This document shows positions 1 to 13,500 of a stretch of 64,000 nt of DNA, one piece after another. Position 1 is the stretch's first letter, and each line of letters starts with the position of its first letter. Below the pieces are notes generated by a model. It had not been told where the DNA came from, did not search any database, and saw nothing but the letters and a program-made list of their open reading frames with translations. The stretch is from Batillaria attramentaria (lineage: Eukaryota; Mollusca; Gastropoda; Batillariidae): NCBI GenBank assembly GCA_018292915.2, contig JACVVK020000294.1, forward strand, positions 1 to 64,000. The letters are read 5' to 3'. Made by a program: the position numbers and the translations under genes.

Positions 1-143
1 ATCAAACCTCCTCCACCCACCCACCACCCCCTCCCCTTTCCAGCATCACCCCTCCCCCACCTCGCTGTAATTATACGCTTTCTTTCCGCCAAGTCACCAT
101 CTCTAGGACGGCAATGAATGACCAGGGGTCGGTAGGTGATTTG

Positions 144-277
144 GGAGTTTAACGTCCTTTTCCACCGGGTATGGGTGATATCAAAGACGACGCACTAATA
201 TTTGGCCTCGGCCGGAATTCGAACTCACGGCCCGAGCACTGAAAGTTCATCACTCAACCATTCCAGTAAAATGACCA
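144..277 (-). mobile_element. tRNA-derived SINE, family A, copy 1 (diverged)
   Basis: Read on the minus strand it starts with a tRNA-like head (GAGTTCGAATTCC resembles a pol III box B) and ends with a conserved tail GGAAAAGGACGTTAAAC. The tail and the middle (GATATCAAAGACG, AATATTTGGCC) are shared with copies at 41,519-41,668 and 61,428-61,580. This copy is the most diverged of the three. Confidence 0.75.
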
Positions 278-420
278 AATCTTGGCTGCAAAAGACGAAA
301 AACTTTTTTTTTCTTTTTTTTTTTTAATTACTCAGCAAAGACATGTTTTTAACATTGTTTTGGAATACTTTTTTTTTACTTTTTTTACTACTACACTACA
401 CAACACAATACAGTATATAC

Positions 421-455
421 CCCCCCCCCCCCAAAAAAAAAAAAAAAAAAAAAAA
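421..455. repeat. Poly(C)-poly(A) homopolymer block
   Basis: About 14 C are followed directly by about 21 A. The same C-run/A-run arrangement recurs at 1,039 and 3,331, and as A or T runs joined to G runs at 49,470, 54,563 and 61,642. Confidence 0.8.
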
Positions 456-584
456 TTTTTGGCAACGGAACGGATTCATTTAATAGTCACAGCAAATACG
501 GACATTATAACCTCCTCCAAATGTTTACGGTTTTTTAGTATTTGTTAGATCTTCCTCATAAGCACTCGCTTCATATCTTCCCAG

Positions 585-772
585 GTGATCGTCCAAAGGA
601 CCACATGGCGTGCCATACCGGGGTGACTTGCTCTGGGTGCAATCAGAGGCCGATACGAGGGACTCGCTACAAGTGTACAGTCTGCCCTTCTTACAACTTA
701 TGCTCCAACTGCTTCCAAAGAGGCTACCATGCAGAACACAAGAAGACCAGAATCGACTATCCACAATACTAG
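585..772 (+). CDS. ZZ-type zinc finger protein, C-terminal exon (partial gene)
   Basis: This is the terminal coding exon of a gene that starts upstream of the window. The acceptor is TTCCCAG at 578-584, and the first two bases complete a codon split by the intron. The translation ends at TAG 770-772. It carries a full ZZ zinc finger: HTGVTCSGC, then YKCTVC, LCSNC and HAEH, giving the C-x2-C, C-x2-C, C-x2-C and H-x2-H ligand order of the family. The spacing PIRGTRYKC...CPSYNLC is typical of ZZ domains in ubiquitin-pathway and scaffold proteins such as SQSTM1, MIB and ZSWIM2, which bind peptides or partner proteins. The finger lies only six residues from the C-terminus. The parent protein cannot be named from this exon alone. 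An alternative is that it is an unannotated small ZZ protein. Confidence 0.75.
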
Positions 773-1565
773 TGTATGTCTTGCACACTCTCATTTGTAG
801 CTGCAGTTTTTTGTTCTCAGGGTTGTTTTGTTTTTGGTTTTTTGTTTGTTTAAACTATGTTGTTGTCCTTGTTGGGAAATTTGGGTTCTTCCTCCTGGGG
901 AAGGACATTGCACAGGATACTGCACACTTTTCAGGAGTATTTCCCATAAAAATAAGCAAACAAACAAACAATCAAACAAAAAAGATCCCACACAAACATA
1001 AAAACCCCAAAGGATCACAATCTTTTCACAAGTGCTACCCCCCCCCCCCCCAAAAAAAAATAAAAATAAATAAAAATAAAATAAAAATAAAAAAAAATAA
1101 AAAAACAAAACCAAACAAAAACAAAAAACCAAAAAACAAAAACACCCCAACGAAAAAAACAGCAAACAAACAAACAAAAGAACTCAACAACATCCATACA
1201 TAAAAAAATTTAGAATCAAAATGATGGTAGGATTTAAATACTTGATTAAAGCAAGGCATGTATGTGTAACGTGACTGGATTTTGACATGAATTGCTTCCC
1301 ATTTTTATATTTTTTAAAGTTCTCCTTTACTCGTAGCTGATTCCAGCTGTTTCGTTTTAGATAGTTGAGCAGAAAAGACGAATGGTTCCTGCATTATGAA
1401 AGTTTGCCATGAGCGTGATTTCTTAACAAGTTGCCCTACATCAGCGCAGGACGGTGTATTCATGTATGACGGCGCAATACATCTCATATACATGTATTTT
1501 GCTCTTTAGGTACCCTCTGCTTTGAATTTTCATGATAGATTCTGAATAAAGGTCATACTTCAGTG
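773..1565 (+). other. 3' UTR of the ZZ-finger gene with poly(A) signal at 1,545
   Basis: Sequence after the stop is non-coding, with an A-rich/C-run block around 1,039-1,200. AATAAA at 1,545-1,550 is followed about 15-30 bases later by a GT-rich element (GTACGTGTGTGTGTG), a normal cleavage and polyadenylation arrangement. The 3' end is inferred. Confidence 0.6.
1039..1200. repeat. C-run followed by A-rich low-complexity tract
   Basis: About 15 C are followed by roughly 150 bases of A-rich (AAAAT, AAAAC) simple sequence. The long open frames here on both strands translate to F/C/L- or K/N-rich low complexity and are not genes. Confidence 0.85.
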
Positions 1566-3725
1566 TACGTGTGTGTGTGTTTGCATTTGTGCGATCCTTC
1601 GCGGAGCAAGACAAGTTTTACCGAATAGGCATAGCTACGAACGACAAATACTGAAATACCGTACATCAAATTTCCACAAAGACTAAAAACACTGAACAGC
1701 TGTGTTTAGAATTTTTTTAATTGATACTATAGCTGGTCATTTACAAGACATAATACTCAGTACTAAAGAATACAGTCGACGTGGTTAACTTACAGGAGAC
1801 ACATGTATAGCACTGTAATAGTAATTCATAACATAATGTGAAATAAATAGTTGCCTCAACAAGAATCATAGAATATCATAGAAGAGATATCACAGACAAC
1901 GTTTAACAAATCGTGTACAACAACATAGTCGAGACCTTCAGTCCTTTACCCATTCAATTTGGAAGATTATTTGTTGCTGCCTGTATATAGAAAATGTATT
2001 GGTCCCATCTATTTCAGCTAACAAACACCTGAAACATCCATCAGTCGTGTGATGAGGCTTTACTGAACACCGTCAAAACTTTCAAACTTGTTCTCTGATC
2101 CGTGCACTTCCTTTTCCCGCCACAACTGCCGATTAAAAACAGCGTCACCTAGTTTTTCCATGATCAGAGCAGTTAGGGGAAAACAATGTTGATAATGAAA
2201 AACTCAGACAATACTTGAGCAAAACAGTCCTTTCAGAGAAGAGATGACACACTTCTACTGATAAACCAAACTGACTAGTCATCTGATGTGAGCATTCTCT
2301 TGAAGTACAGCAGAACGAGGGGAGGTAACCTGCATGATGGGACGCAAATCTCTCTTTTGAATCAAGAAACCATGCTACTGAAATTAAACCTCTTTGAATC
2401 GACTGATTTCAACACCCAAATAGAACCAGTACATTCTTCACTGTAATTATGACCACATACCTTTCATTCATTAAAAAGAAACAATCAAAAGCAGAATGAA
2501 GGCTGGTTGTCATGATACCATGAAAAGTCTCACACAACATTTACAGAAATCACACAGTGACAACAAGTATGCACAAGTATGAAGTGAGAAAAGAAATACG
2601 GGCATGCTCACAGGCATACCAGGTGGGACCACAATAGAGTCTTTGGTAAGACAGAAGACTTAAGGTTAAAGTGAAATATCACGTCAAGAAAATTACACTG
2701 TGACGATGACAGACCTCAACCACAAAACTGCACGTTGGTGAAACATAGATACAGGGCAATCACATGGTTACCACATCATCATTCTGATCAAGACAATCAG
2801 CACTAAGATCTTGTTATAATCAACCAGATTTACAGTGAAATGCAGGATCTTCAGTTCGGCGTGATGAATGTGCAATCCTACCATCCTTGCACTAAAGTGT
2901 TTTGCGCTTCCAAGAGAAGCTGACATTCTGTTTTCAAATCAGGCAGTGCATTGATCTAATCAACAAAACATTACATGTACATCCTACTGTCGACAGGGGA
3001 AGTATATTTCCAGCCTAAAAACTGCAACAGAAACAGGGGTTTATTTTTTATTTATTTAAAAAAAAAAAAAAAATTCCAGCAGGGTCCTTATGCATGGTAC
3101 ACTGATAGCATTTTGAGCAATTCTTAAATCAGAGTCAGATCTGACATTCAACTAATCCATGGAGACAAACCCTGTGATCATCGTCAATTTGAAAAGCATC
3201 AAATACATATGATGAACTGAAAAGATTTTGCAAATAATAAACGTACCAATTAAGAGATTTGATCTTTATTTCTTTACAACGCCAAACAATAAATGTAACT
3301 TGATACATTTTATTTTTAGATTTACTGAGCCCCCCCCCCCCCACCCCCCCCCCCAAAAAAAAATTACTTTTGGACATGTCAGCAGTAAATGAACCAACTA
3401 CCATCAAATTATTATCACTTCACAAAGATGAAAATAAATAAGACTCCATGACCATTAAAGAACCACTTTATAGTTTTACTGCTGAAAAAAATGAATGCAG
3501 TGTGCAAACCTTCCCCTGCACTGAGACAGTGTATCTTTCACAAAAGCCAATCATAAAGTTGAAAATTTCTCTTTTTCTATCAAAATATATATATACACTG
3601 CGTATACATTTTTGCTTTAAAATACATTGTTCTCAAGGCATAAAATAACAGCCAAAAAAAAAAGGCTAGCTCTCCTAGTGCACGAGATCTACGAAAAAGC
3701 AGGAAAACACCCAACTAATGAGCAA
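1566..3725. other. Intergenic region between convergent ZZ gene and SPATA6
   Basis: About 2.1 kb with no coding signal on either strand. It lies between two inferred 3' ends (ZZ gene plus, SPATA6 minus). It includes an A-run near 3,057 and a C-run/A-run block at 3,331-3,363. It could be part of a longer SPATA6 3' UTR if distal poly(A) sites are used. Confidence 0.5.
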
Positions 3726-3742
3726 AATGCTTCAAAGAAATC

Positions 3743-3748
3743 TTTATT
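3743..3748 (-). terminator. Poly(A) signal for SPATA6
   Basis: TTTATT on the plus strand reads AATAAA on the minus strand, 76 bases past the SPATA6 stop codon. It is the first canonical signal downstream of that stop. Confidence 0.6.
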
Positions 3749-3823
3749 GTTGTTTTTTTAAAAGACACACATACATTATATATAAATATTTATATAAAAG
3801 GGAGAAAACAAGACATATAGAAA

Positions 3824-6800
3824 CTAAAACTTGGTGTCCTGCAGGCGAGCGTTCCGTTGGAGGCGGTTGTAGGCCTTGCTGAGGTTACTGTTGAAGAGCT
3901 CGCGGTGCGACTTTCCGCTTAAACTGGCCGCTCTCTCCGTCCAGTAGTGGCCCCGGTCAACATGCACCAGACTCTCGGGGCTGCAACAGACATACGGTCT
4001 CGTCCTCAAAGGGCTGTTACACGTACAGAACTCTGAAAAAATGCACTCTACTCTAAGGGCTGCAACAGATACAGTCTGGTCCCTATATGGACTGTTACAA
4101 AACACAATACAAAGAATGAATGAACAAAAGTTGATATGCTAGTACAGTGTTTCACTATATTCTGCGTGAAACTCTAGAGAATTTTGAAGATGTGAATGTT
4201 TTTTAACGACTAGCAGTGTCACAGTCTGAGCTCCATCCAGGGTGCTGGTCCGGCTCCATCAAAACAGGAACTTCCCTGACAAAATGCAAATGTGACAAAC
4301 TCTTGGTGATGGTATTATATTTGGAAATGTTCAGCCCACCAAATTTGAAAAATAAATGCAATTCTAAAATTCCGAAATTTAAATAGCTGAGCTGACCCTT
4401 CACACCATGTGACTGTAATGTGTTTATGTCCAGTGTGTGAGAAAATGCGTGTGATTCACGTGAGCGTGCGTGATGGGTTCAGTTCGCGGCCCTTTGAGCC
4501 GATTCATGAAATTGGGTAAAGCATCTATACAATACTCATTATTATTATCATTATACTGTGTGCAAGAATATCATAACATGTTTCCTCACAGGTTGATACT
4601 GACAGTTCAAAAAGACATGTGGTACATTGTACACTTAGCTGACCTTCAAGTCAAGCATGCAAGAACAGGTAGTGCACATACAGAGATGCCCATTGTAGGT
4701 TGATACATGTACCTCTCATTTTGAAACAACATGAAGTGAAATTGTCCTAACTGCACTGTGGGTTCATATGTTTCCCCATCTTCTAAATCAAATACTGTCA
4801 GAGTAGAATTGTAATTGGTAGGCATCTCTGCACCTGCACATTGTCCACGATGAAAGAGTGATGAACAATGAAGGAAGCGGCAGAAAAAAAACACGAAGGG
4901 CTGTAAATAATGATACAACACAATTACACAAAACAACATGAGAATTGGTGAGACAAAAATCACATAAACAACATAGTCAGTAGAACGATTGCACTTCGCA
5001 ACTTAATCAAAATAACTGATCAAACTAGCATTGTGCCGGGAAGAACAGTCAGACCTGTCAGACAATCACCTGAGAAACCAGTACTGTTACAAGTTGGAAT
5101 CACTTCAATGACCTCCCAACAAGAACAAAATAGGAATAGCCGGTCACATAACATAGGGTCAGATTTGTCTAGACAGAACCCTTCCAAAGGGGTCTGCTTC
5201 AGGGCATGGAAATGCAGTGGAGTGAACAGCCTCTTATGGTCACGGATGTGCTGGTCACTTGGCATGGCGTGGTGGTGGTGACTGACCAAGCTGTAGCACC
5301 CATCCTTCAAAAAGTCATGCTTGACTGATAACTCCAGCTTCTCAAGATTTTCTGGACGAAGGTGACTGGCAACAGGGACTGGGTAAACACGGAAAAACTT
5401 GCCGGTCAAGCGAACACTGGCCAACAGCAGCCAGTGACTAGCTCGACCATACTGGTTCTTGTCCCTAGATATTCTTCTCTTTTTTTTTCCTGCCCCAACT
5501 CGCCAGCTCCCATGGTATCACTCCCAGGTCATGGATGGAATCCACGGAGGACTCGGAAGCTGGGGCAATGTTTATTTTGCATGAGGATGAGGGTGATGGC
5601 ATGATGCCATGGAGGTCCATGTGGTCTGAGACTGCATGACAGGGCTGCACTCCATGCTTCCTGTCATGAATATCCCGGCGTTAGCCAGGCCTGGGAAGCA
5701 CCCATGAAGTAGGCGAGTCTCGGCTGTGTGGCAACAGCCTCCCATCGGGCCCATGGCACACCCGCTCTGGATAGGAGCCGACCAAGGTAGGAAAAATCCT
5801 GCTTGCCTCTGCTGGGATCTGAACCCCGGTCTCCCGGTCCATGGTCCGAAGTGCTAACCACTACACTATGGGGGCTGACCGTGCCCCGATATTCTGCTTG
5901 TGTTTGGTGGCTCACAAAACTGGGTTTGGAATGCAGGAGCTATGAGCTGGCTAAGGACAGGAGCCTACAGGGCGGGAGAACAGGTGGTATCCATGAATAG
6001 GCTCGAGAATGAATTGCCATGACAGGTCTGACTATGAGTGAGACAGATCAAGAGAGAAAGAGAGGTGAGCAGTGTGAAAGTTAGCGATAAAAAGCAGAAA
6101 CTAACCATGTCAATACAAGGGCAAGTACCTCCGGCTCTTGGCAATGTTCGTGGCCACCTCCAGATCCAGCAGGGGATCGTACCGATAGTACCGCGGGTAG
6201 TAGAGTGGGTCATAGTACTGCAACAGACGTAAGTCAAATACAGCATCAGCATCATATTCACAAAGACATGGAGGGAACTTACTGTGACATTCAATCCAGT
6301 AGCCATATCTATAAGCACGCTCACAAAGAAAAGCTGCTAGCATTGTCACGCTTACGAGGGGCCACAGCATGCAGGGAGAGGGAGTAAAGTTTCCAAGACT
6401 GCTAAAAGCAAATGCCGTTCTGGGTAGGAAAATCAAATCAAAGTTCCGTATCACCTCCTATGGATTGTATCATGTGATGTTCTAGGTTCTTAGAGGGCAG
6501 TGAAAAATTCAGCATTTAATCATAATTTTTAAAGTTCCATTGCTTCATGGTGACCAACAGAACACATCTACTGGTTATGAATTGAAATGTACCAAAAAGA
6601 ATAAAAAGTGGAAAAGGTTAGGTGCACTACACAAATTTCCAATCAAACAAAAAAGTACAGAAGAGAGAGAGAGAGAGAGATAATTAATTTAACAACTAAC
6701 TAGCCCAAAGTAGGACCTGCAGAGTCTAAGGGATTTCCACGAAATCGCTAGGTGGATATTGTTGGGGCAAGGGTAGAAGGGTAGTGAAGGGGGCATAAAT

Positions 6801-7519
6801 GCTAAAGATAAAAAAGCTCTATGCAATGGGTGGTAACAGCACAAAGTCGATGGGACACAAATAATGAAAAAATTTTAAACACTCAATTAGACGCGTGTGC
6901 GCACTAGAACAATGACACCTATCAGCAGGGGCAATTCACTTGAATGAAAAGTAGGGGGGAGGAGGGGGTATAGATTTCTCATCAGCACACACACACACAA
7001 AAAGAAAGAGAAGGAGGGGAAAGGAACAGATTCCAGCTGCCCCGAAACTCCCATGACTGATCGTCCCCTGCCAAGCCAAGCATGCTGCAAACGTGAACGA
7101 CATGCACTGCACGGCAAACGAAACGAGTCTGGCAAGCATGGGTTTCACCACGGAAACAACAGATACCCAGCGGTAGTAGGGCCAATAGGAGGACGGGTAG
7201 AGACGAGACAGCCTCAACAGACGTCGGCTTCGCTCTAGGTCGCTTACGGGGTCAGTCAGGCTAGAGTACAGGCGCGGCACTGGCGAGTACGACCGTCCAC
7301 CGTAGCGAGCCTCGAAACTTGGGCGGTAGCGCAAAGGGCTGGCAGAGCGTGGTCGAGGACGGGGGGACAGAGAAGTGGTGCGTGATGTCAGCTCCGCCAC
7401 CTCAGCATCTGGAAGTCACGAGTCAAAATTTTAATATCATAAGTCTAAATTAAGCTCTGATACACATGTACGTACATGGGCATATGTGGTTGTGTATGTA
7501 GTGTACACACATATATACA

Positions 7520-7561
<42 letters not shown>

Positions 7562-10500
7562 GCGTGCGTGCGTGTGCATGTGTGTGCATGCATGCATGCA
7601 TGTGAGTAATAGTACACGAGCAATTCCAACAATATTTGTTTAAAAATGGACGGTCGGTTACACATGGTTCTCAGTCTCCAAAGTTTCTTTCAGAGATGAA
7701 CAATTTTAAGAGATGCAAAAACTGTCTCAATGAAATTAGTCAGCTATACCACAAAGACAGTAAATAAAATGACAGTCTGATGGCTCACCAGTCAAATGTC
7801 AAACATACCTTCATCATCATACTTGGACTTGTAAACTGGCAGGGGATATTTCAGAGGCTCGCGAATCACCTTTAAGGAGAGAACATGTTCAGTTCAATAA
7901 AACTAGTGTGCAAGAGGATGCAATCTTCATGCTGCCATATCAGACAATACAAAGTAGATGTACCATCACATGTGTACAAATACACTATGTATGAAATACA
8001 AAATACTGTACATGCATACACCGGAATAGATCAAAGACAGAAACAGACATCAGTCGAAAACTAAGTATTGTAATGTCAATTATAAGGTGCCAAACTCAAA
8101 TATGCAACGTGCAATGTAAACATATCACCAGCAATGCCCCCCATCCCTGTACTTTAAACCTTCCGAATCTGCTTTTACAAACTGCACACACATGTCCTTG
8201 ACATTTCAAACCATTAGATGATCTTTCAGTCTTGTGTAACTATTATCTAGCTGCGTTCATACTCATTTCAGAAATGCTTGCAACGTACTTATTCAATACA
8301 AATAAAGGACAGTACAACAAAAAAATCTTCAAATTTGCTACTGATTTACACAGGTTTAAAGATCTAAGCTCCCAACAAAAAGCTTTCCGAAGTGTGAAAT
8401 TTTTTTAGAGTCGACTGTGCAAGCACAGACAACTCTGTCACAGTTGCAGAGTTTTCAGCATCCCTGAAACACCAATAAAAGCCAAGGGCAGCCTGATTTC
8501 ACAGCTCAGTTTGCGTTTTGACACTGAGTGAGAAAGATCGTGCAGCACTCCACATCCACTAGACACTGTAGCAATGTGTCTCGCTCACTGACCAAAAGCC
8601 AAATAATGTCACGGCAAACTCGTGCTCTGGTACCCGAAGCGCTGAAAACTCGGCATCTGTGACAGAATTGCCTTGATTATGCACAGTCGAAGGAGTTGCA
8701 GTTTTAAAAAAAACAACGCAATGTTTGCGGCTTTTTGCTGAGATTGCAGACCTTTAAACAAAGCTACCAATGAACACTTACCATACAATAAACATGATCC
8801 CTGTGACAATGCCAGCTCTACGACCCATTACAAACAATGACTGACCATTACCTACTGACAGGTATATGAAAATATCATTTTTTACCACTTAAAAAATATT
8901 ACCTTTTCTAAGTGATAACGAGGTGTCGGGGATGAACGCGAAAGATCAAGGTCATCTCCTTGGAAACATGCACAACAAGACATGCATGAAAGCACAGGCT
9001 ACAGAACCACAAACACCACACAACGCAGAACATTTGCATCCTAGATGTCAGTAGCGAAACAGGGTTTGAAATTATTAGTATAGGCTGATCAGCTGATGCT
9101 TGGATGGCTACAATGCCAAGGATTATTACCGAAACTGCAAAGAAATCAAAACTGAGCGAAGTGGCAAAGGATGGAAATTGAGTTTCAAATTTACAGACAT
9201 GATGGTTTACGTCAAGCAAATATGTGAATACTGTTTTGTTGTAAATTAAAGAACAGTTAGGAATCAAACTCCAAACCCTGCTGAATCTATGTGCAAGAAG
9301 TGCTACAAGTCAAGCGATTCCGCACTGCAGCGTTTTGCAGACAGCCAGTCCAATGAAACTCTCATTACAAAAACAAAACAAACAACAACAAAAAAACCTG
9401 GCTTAACAATGCTCACAGGGTAGACACCATTACCGATTCTCTCTGTCTCTAGGGGGTGCTGATTGGAAGGAATCAAATGTCCGTCAATTTTCCACTACCA
9501 GCAAAAGGTAGACAGCATATACCCAGAGACCTTGTTTTCAGAAACAAATTGGACGACATCAAGAAAATATTTGGGGCTATTTCAGCATTTTCATGGGCAT
9601 GTAAATCTGTACAAGCTGGGCAGCTTATGTACAGAGAAATCAACAGGTGGTGAAATAAGATGACATGATCTCTACCCCCTGAATACTGTACAAACTACTG
9701 CAAACTGAGCACCACCAGAAAGCACTGGCATTACGAGCTCAGCACCTCGACTTTGCAATGGCAGGGAAAAGTGCCACATGAGTAGTCGTAGTTGGAATGG
9801 CCCATGCAAGGTTTTCCAGTCTTTTTGCTGTCGGCCTTGCATGCAATACAGTCGCGAGCTGTCTCAGCGCTGCAGTGTGAATCCGGCTCTGCACAGTATT
9901 TTTTTAAACTAACTTTCACAAGTACTGTTCCTGCATCTAAATCATCTGTTTATCTTTCCAACGTTCACAGTACTGCTTCTGATTGTTAATTACGTAGCTT
10001 TTGTAATCTTTCAAACCATAGAACCGGATTTATTGCTGAGAATGCTCAATGCCTTTAGATGAAAAGAAAGGTAACGTCTCCAAGGAGAAAACTGAGTTTT
10101 GGCTCAACAAGTCTGAGAGTCTATGGATACTGCAAGGCAGCATGCTGTGTTGTAAATGGCAGTAACAGGTTTGTCAAAAGCTTTGTCGAAAATGATTTAA
10201 AAAAAAAAAATTGAAGAAACAGAAAAATGCCTAGGTTAATTTAAATGCAGATACTGCCCCCCCCCCCCCCCACAGAGTTGCTTCCTAGAGAAATACTTAT
10301 ATGAGAATGGGCACAAAACCATGATCTTACATGTACTGTCAAAATTTAATCCTTGTGAAGGCAACACGCAACTGCTTTCTGTCCACAAATATTTCCTATC
10401 TAGAGCAGACATGCGACTTGGTGCACCCCACATAATGGCTGTTAATTACAAAATACTTATATGGTTTCATGCAACAGGCTCCATGCTGTCAACCCCAAGC

Positions 10501-13500
10501 AAATGCCGCTAAACACATTCTAAAACTTCCAGAGGGCAAACAGGCATACAGAGCGGCGGGCAACATCACTGGACAACAAACTCGTTCAGCTGTGGTACCA
10601 AACTAAAACTGAGAAAGCTGTTCAGCATGCAGGATGCAGAAACACCAGCACCTTCTCTTTACACCTGCATGGACTCGGGAACCCCGTGGGGTGGTAGTTA
10701 AAAGAGTGCCCCCAGTACGGGCTACCCGTAATTCTTTTGTACGCCTCGCACACACTGCACAGGCGTCCCAGCCTGCAGATGCAAGCTGTGTCCGACACTG
10801 CAAGCAACGCAGAATGTTAGAGCTTCTGCTCTATTAAAAGGAAAAGAATAAACGAAACTCCTTCAAATAACAGCTTTTATGTATCTTGTTCTAGTTTCTT
10901 TCCCCTATTAAAACCATCACGATTAAAGGGATGGGTTGGAATGTGACCTCCACCTTAAGCATTCTGTGTTCTTGCCAGGCAGTGGAAAAAGGTCCGACTG
11001 CCTAAAGACCCAAATCTCAAAATGCTGACTCTCCATTACAAAAGCCGCTGGTTTCATTTTTTAAAAAAACAAAACAAAACAAAAACAGCAGCGATGTTGT
11101 ATGGGATTCTTCTTTTGGATCTGCTTCATATTTCTTAGGTGCATTGATGTAACATGTCTCAAGTTTTAGAATTAATGGCAAGTTAATGGTCAAAGCTTCG
11201 ATCAGCGTTTACGGGGTGTCCTACAATGAAGTATTTTTGTTGCTTTTTTTTGTGTCCTCATGACCAGATGGGACAGTGTTCTCCTTCTTCTGTGATTCCT
11301 TAAAATCGGATCAGCAGCTGAGTGAAGTTTTGTAAACTTCCAACAACATCTGCATCGTTTCTGATCTTACTTTTGTCATTCCTTTATCTTTCGTCATCTC
11401 TAAACAATGCCTGGAGGCACAAAGCGGCCACCTGCAATGTCATACATACTGGAGTATGCTACTTTCTTTCCTTTCTTCGTCTTGGACTTGGCGTGACTGT
11501 CAGGACCTCCCCCAGGCAGGCGACCGATCAGACTTGACTCCAGCTGAAATGGCAGCCAGAGCAATGCAACTTCAATGCTGAGAACTACTGGAAGTACTGT
11601 GGCAAGAATGTACACGTATTTCATTTTTTTACAGTTTAGTTTCACTCATCTGTGGAAACTCTATGTCTGGTGGGTAGTTTTTAGTTCCTGGTTTGATATT
11701 AGAAAAATACAACAACAAAACCAAAGATAGAGTAGGAAATAAAGATAAAGACTGTGATCACTCAGCCGGCAGTCAGCTCCTTTGCAAACATGGACAAGGG
11801 GAAGAATCACAGGGCTCTCCTGATAGCTCATAAATATGATAGGACACAACTGAGGTTAGGGGGAGGACCCTAAACTTGCTAAGGTTTCAGTGTAGGATCC
11901 TAAATTCACTGAGGCTAATGGTCAGAGATCAGAAAGAATGAAGATTGGGGTCAGGGTTGCAGTTTATCTGTTTGCGCCGAGCAACTGCTGAATAGTGCAG
12001 GGGCTACTGGTAGTATCTTAGCTGGGCCCAGAAGGATTCAGTGATTGCAAAAAAAAAAAAGAAGAAGAAAAAAAGCAGCTGAAAACACAAGAAAACACAA
12101 GCAAAAGCTAAACCAAAAACCTACACAAAAATAAATGAAAACACAAACAAACAAATCCGAACGCCGACAACCAAATTCCCTATAGGTGATGAAATTGTTG
12201 AACTCGTGTATGCTGGCAGCTCTGGTAATAAATGGACTCAAAACTAGCACTACCAAGTGTGTCTGTCATCTGCAACAAAACACTCAGATCAAGGCAGCCA
12301 AATCTGAATAATCCATTGTAATGCTCTAATATTTTCACTTACAAAAATGTGCACACAACCAAAACACGAGCAACCTGAGTTTGGCACCCTGAACACAGCT
12401 CACCTTGCGGACAACAAACGGAGGTCGTGGGTCGATGGTATCATTGAGATCAATGTCAGCGATCCGGCGAGAAAGGGATGGTGACCTGGAACGAGAAACA
12501 GATGCAACAGTTGGCCTGGTGTAGTGAGGATCAGGGTCACATGACAGACCAGCACTCAGCGAGGAATAAACATCTTCTGATCTGCTGCTGCTGGAGCTTT
12601 TTCGCCTGTAAGAAATAGAAACTGCATCAATGGATGGTGATGTTGATAACGACTTGAAACAGCACACACCTTCACCCTGACTGAATGCTCATAATGCTCA
12701 GTGAGAGGTTTTGGCTTAAACTACTGTACCAGCAACGGACAAAAGTTCTCTCGAATTCTTTTATTAACTCACTCGCTACTGGGCAAGTTCTCCCTTGCAT
12801 TCCTCTGCATACTGGCCGTTTGTGCGGATTAGTAAAAAGGAAAAACAAAAAAACAAAACAACACACCACACCCTTGATTGAAATTTTTAGACAATGTTGT
12901 TAACATGTAATTGCAATACCCATTCAAAATTTCAAGCAAACAGCCCTCTGATTTGCAAAAGTATACAAGTACCCCCCCCCCCCCCCACCACCACCACCAC
13001 CATGATCTTGGTCATCTTGTGCCAAACAAAAAACTATAGGGGAAAACTGTAGGCAAGCGCTTTGCATGCCATCACTGGGATCGCGGTAATCAGTAGCGAG
13101 AGAGTTCATTCTTTTTCTACAAAATGGCAGTGCTGCTTACAGCTTTCAAAACTGACCATCTCTACCAACTTCAGAGAGTCGTTTTGTAAAATCAGTGCAG
13201 TACAGCCTGAAAATCTCTATGTCAGATTCTGAAATCTCTGTGTAAACGACGCACATATATGTGCATGATAAAGAACACTGGAATGGGAATTTTTACATTT
13301 CACTGGGGTGGACAGCATTAGGAAAATTTTATGGAAATGTTCGGTCACTGGCTGATGAAATTAAGCAGCTTTTTTTTTTATTTTTTTAAACACAGTCTTT
13401 TTTCCCCTGGGTCAAAACCCACTGGAGCATTACTGAACAGCGTAAGTAAAGTCACTGGGAAAAAAACAACAGAAGATTAAACAGCAATGAATCAGCTCCT

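Larger units (their letters stand above)
1..584. other. Non-coding flank and intron before the ZZ exon
   Basis: This stretch has no convincing coding sequence. It holds a C/A-rich start, a degraded tRNA-derived SINE (144-277), T-rich runs and a C14-A20 homopolymer block at 421-455. The last 15-20 bases form a pyrimidine-rich tract ending in AG at 583-584, which I take as the acceptor of the following exon. The short open frames here are low-complexity. Confidence 0.6.

Noticed and set aside
791..1259. Phe/Cys/Leu-rich and Lys/Asn-rich frames
   Set aside because: They arise from the A-rich/C-run low-complexity tract in the ZZ gene 3' UTR.
4646..4963. 105-codon minus-strand frame
   Set aside because: Partly protein-like, but no splice pair keeps the SPATA6 frame and no family is recognised.
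5020..5424. 134-codon minus-strand frame in the SPATA6 last intron
   Set aside because: No recognisable family and no agreement with SPATA6; the exon 13 to exon 14 join is exact without it.
9456..9663. Two overlapping plus-strand frames of about 65 codons
   Set aside because: No family, no splice signals, antisense within a SPATA6 intron.
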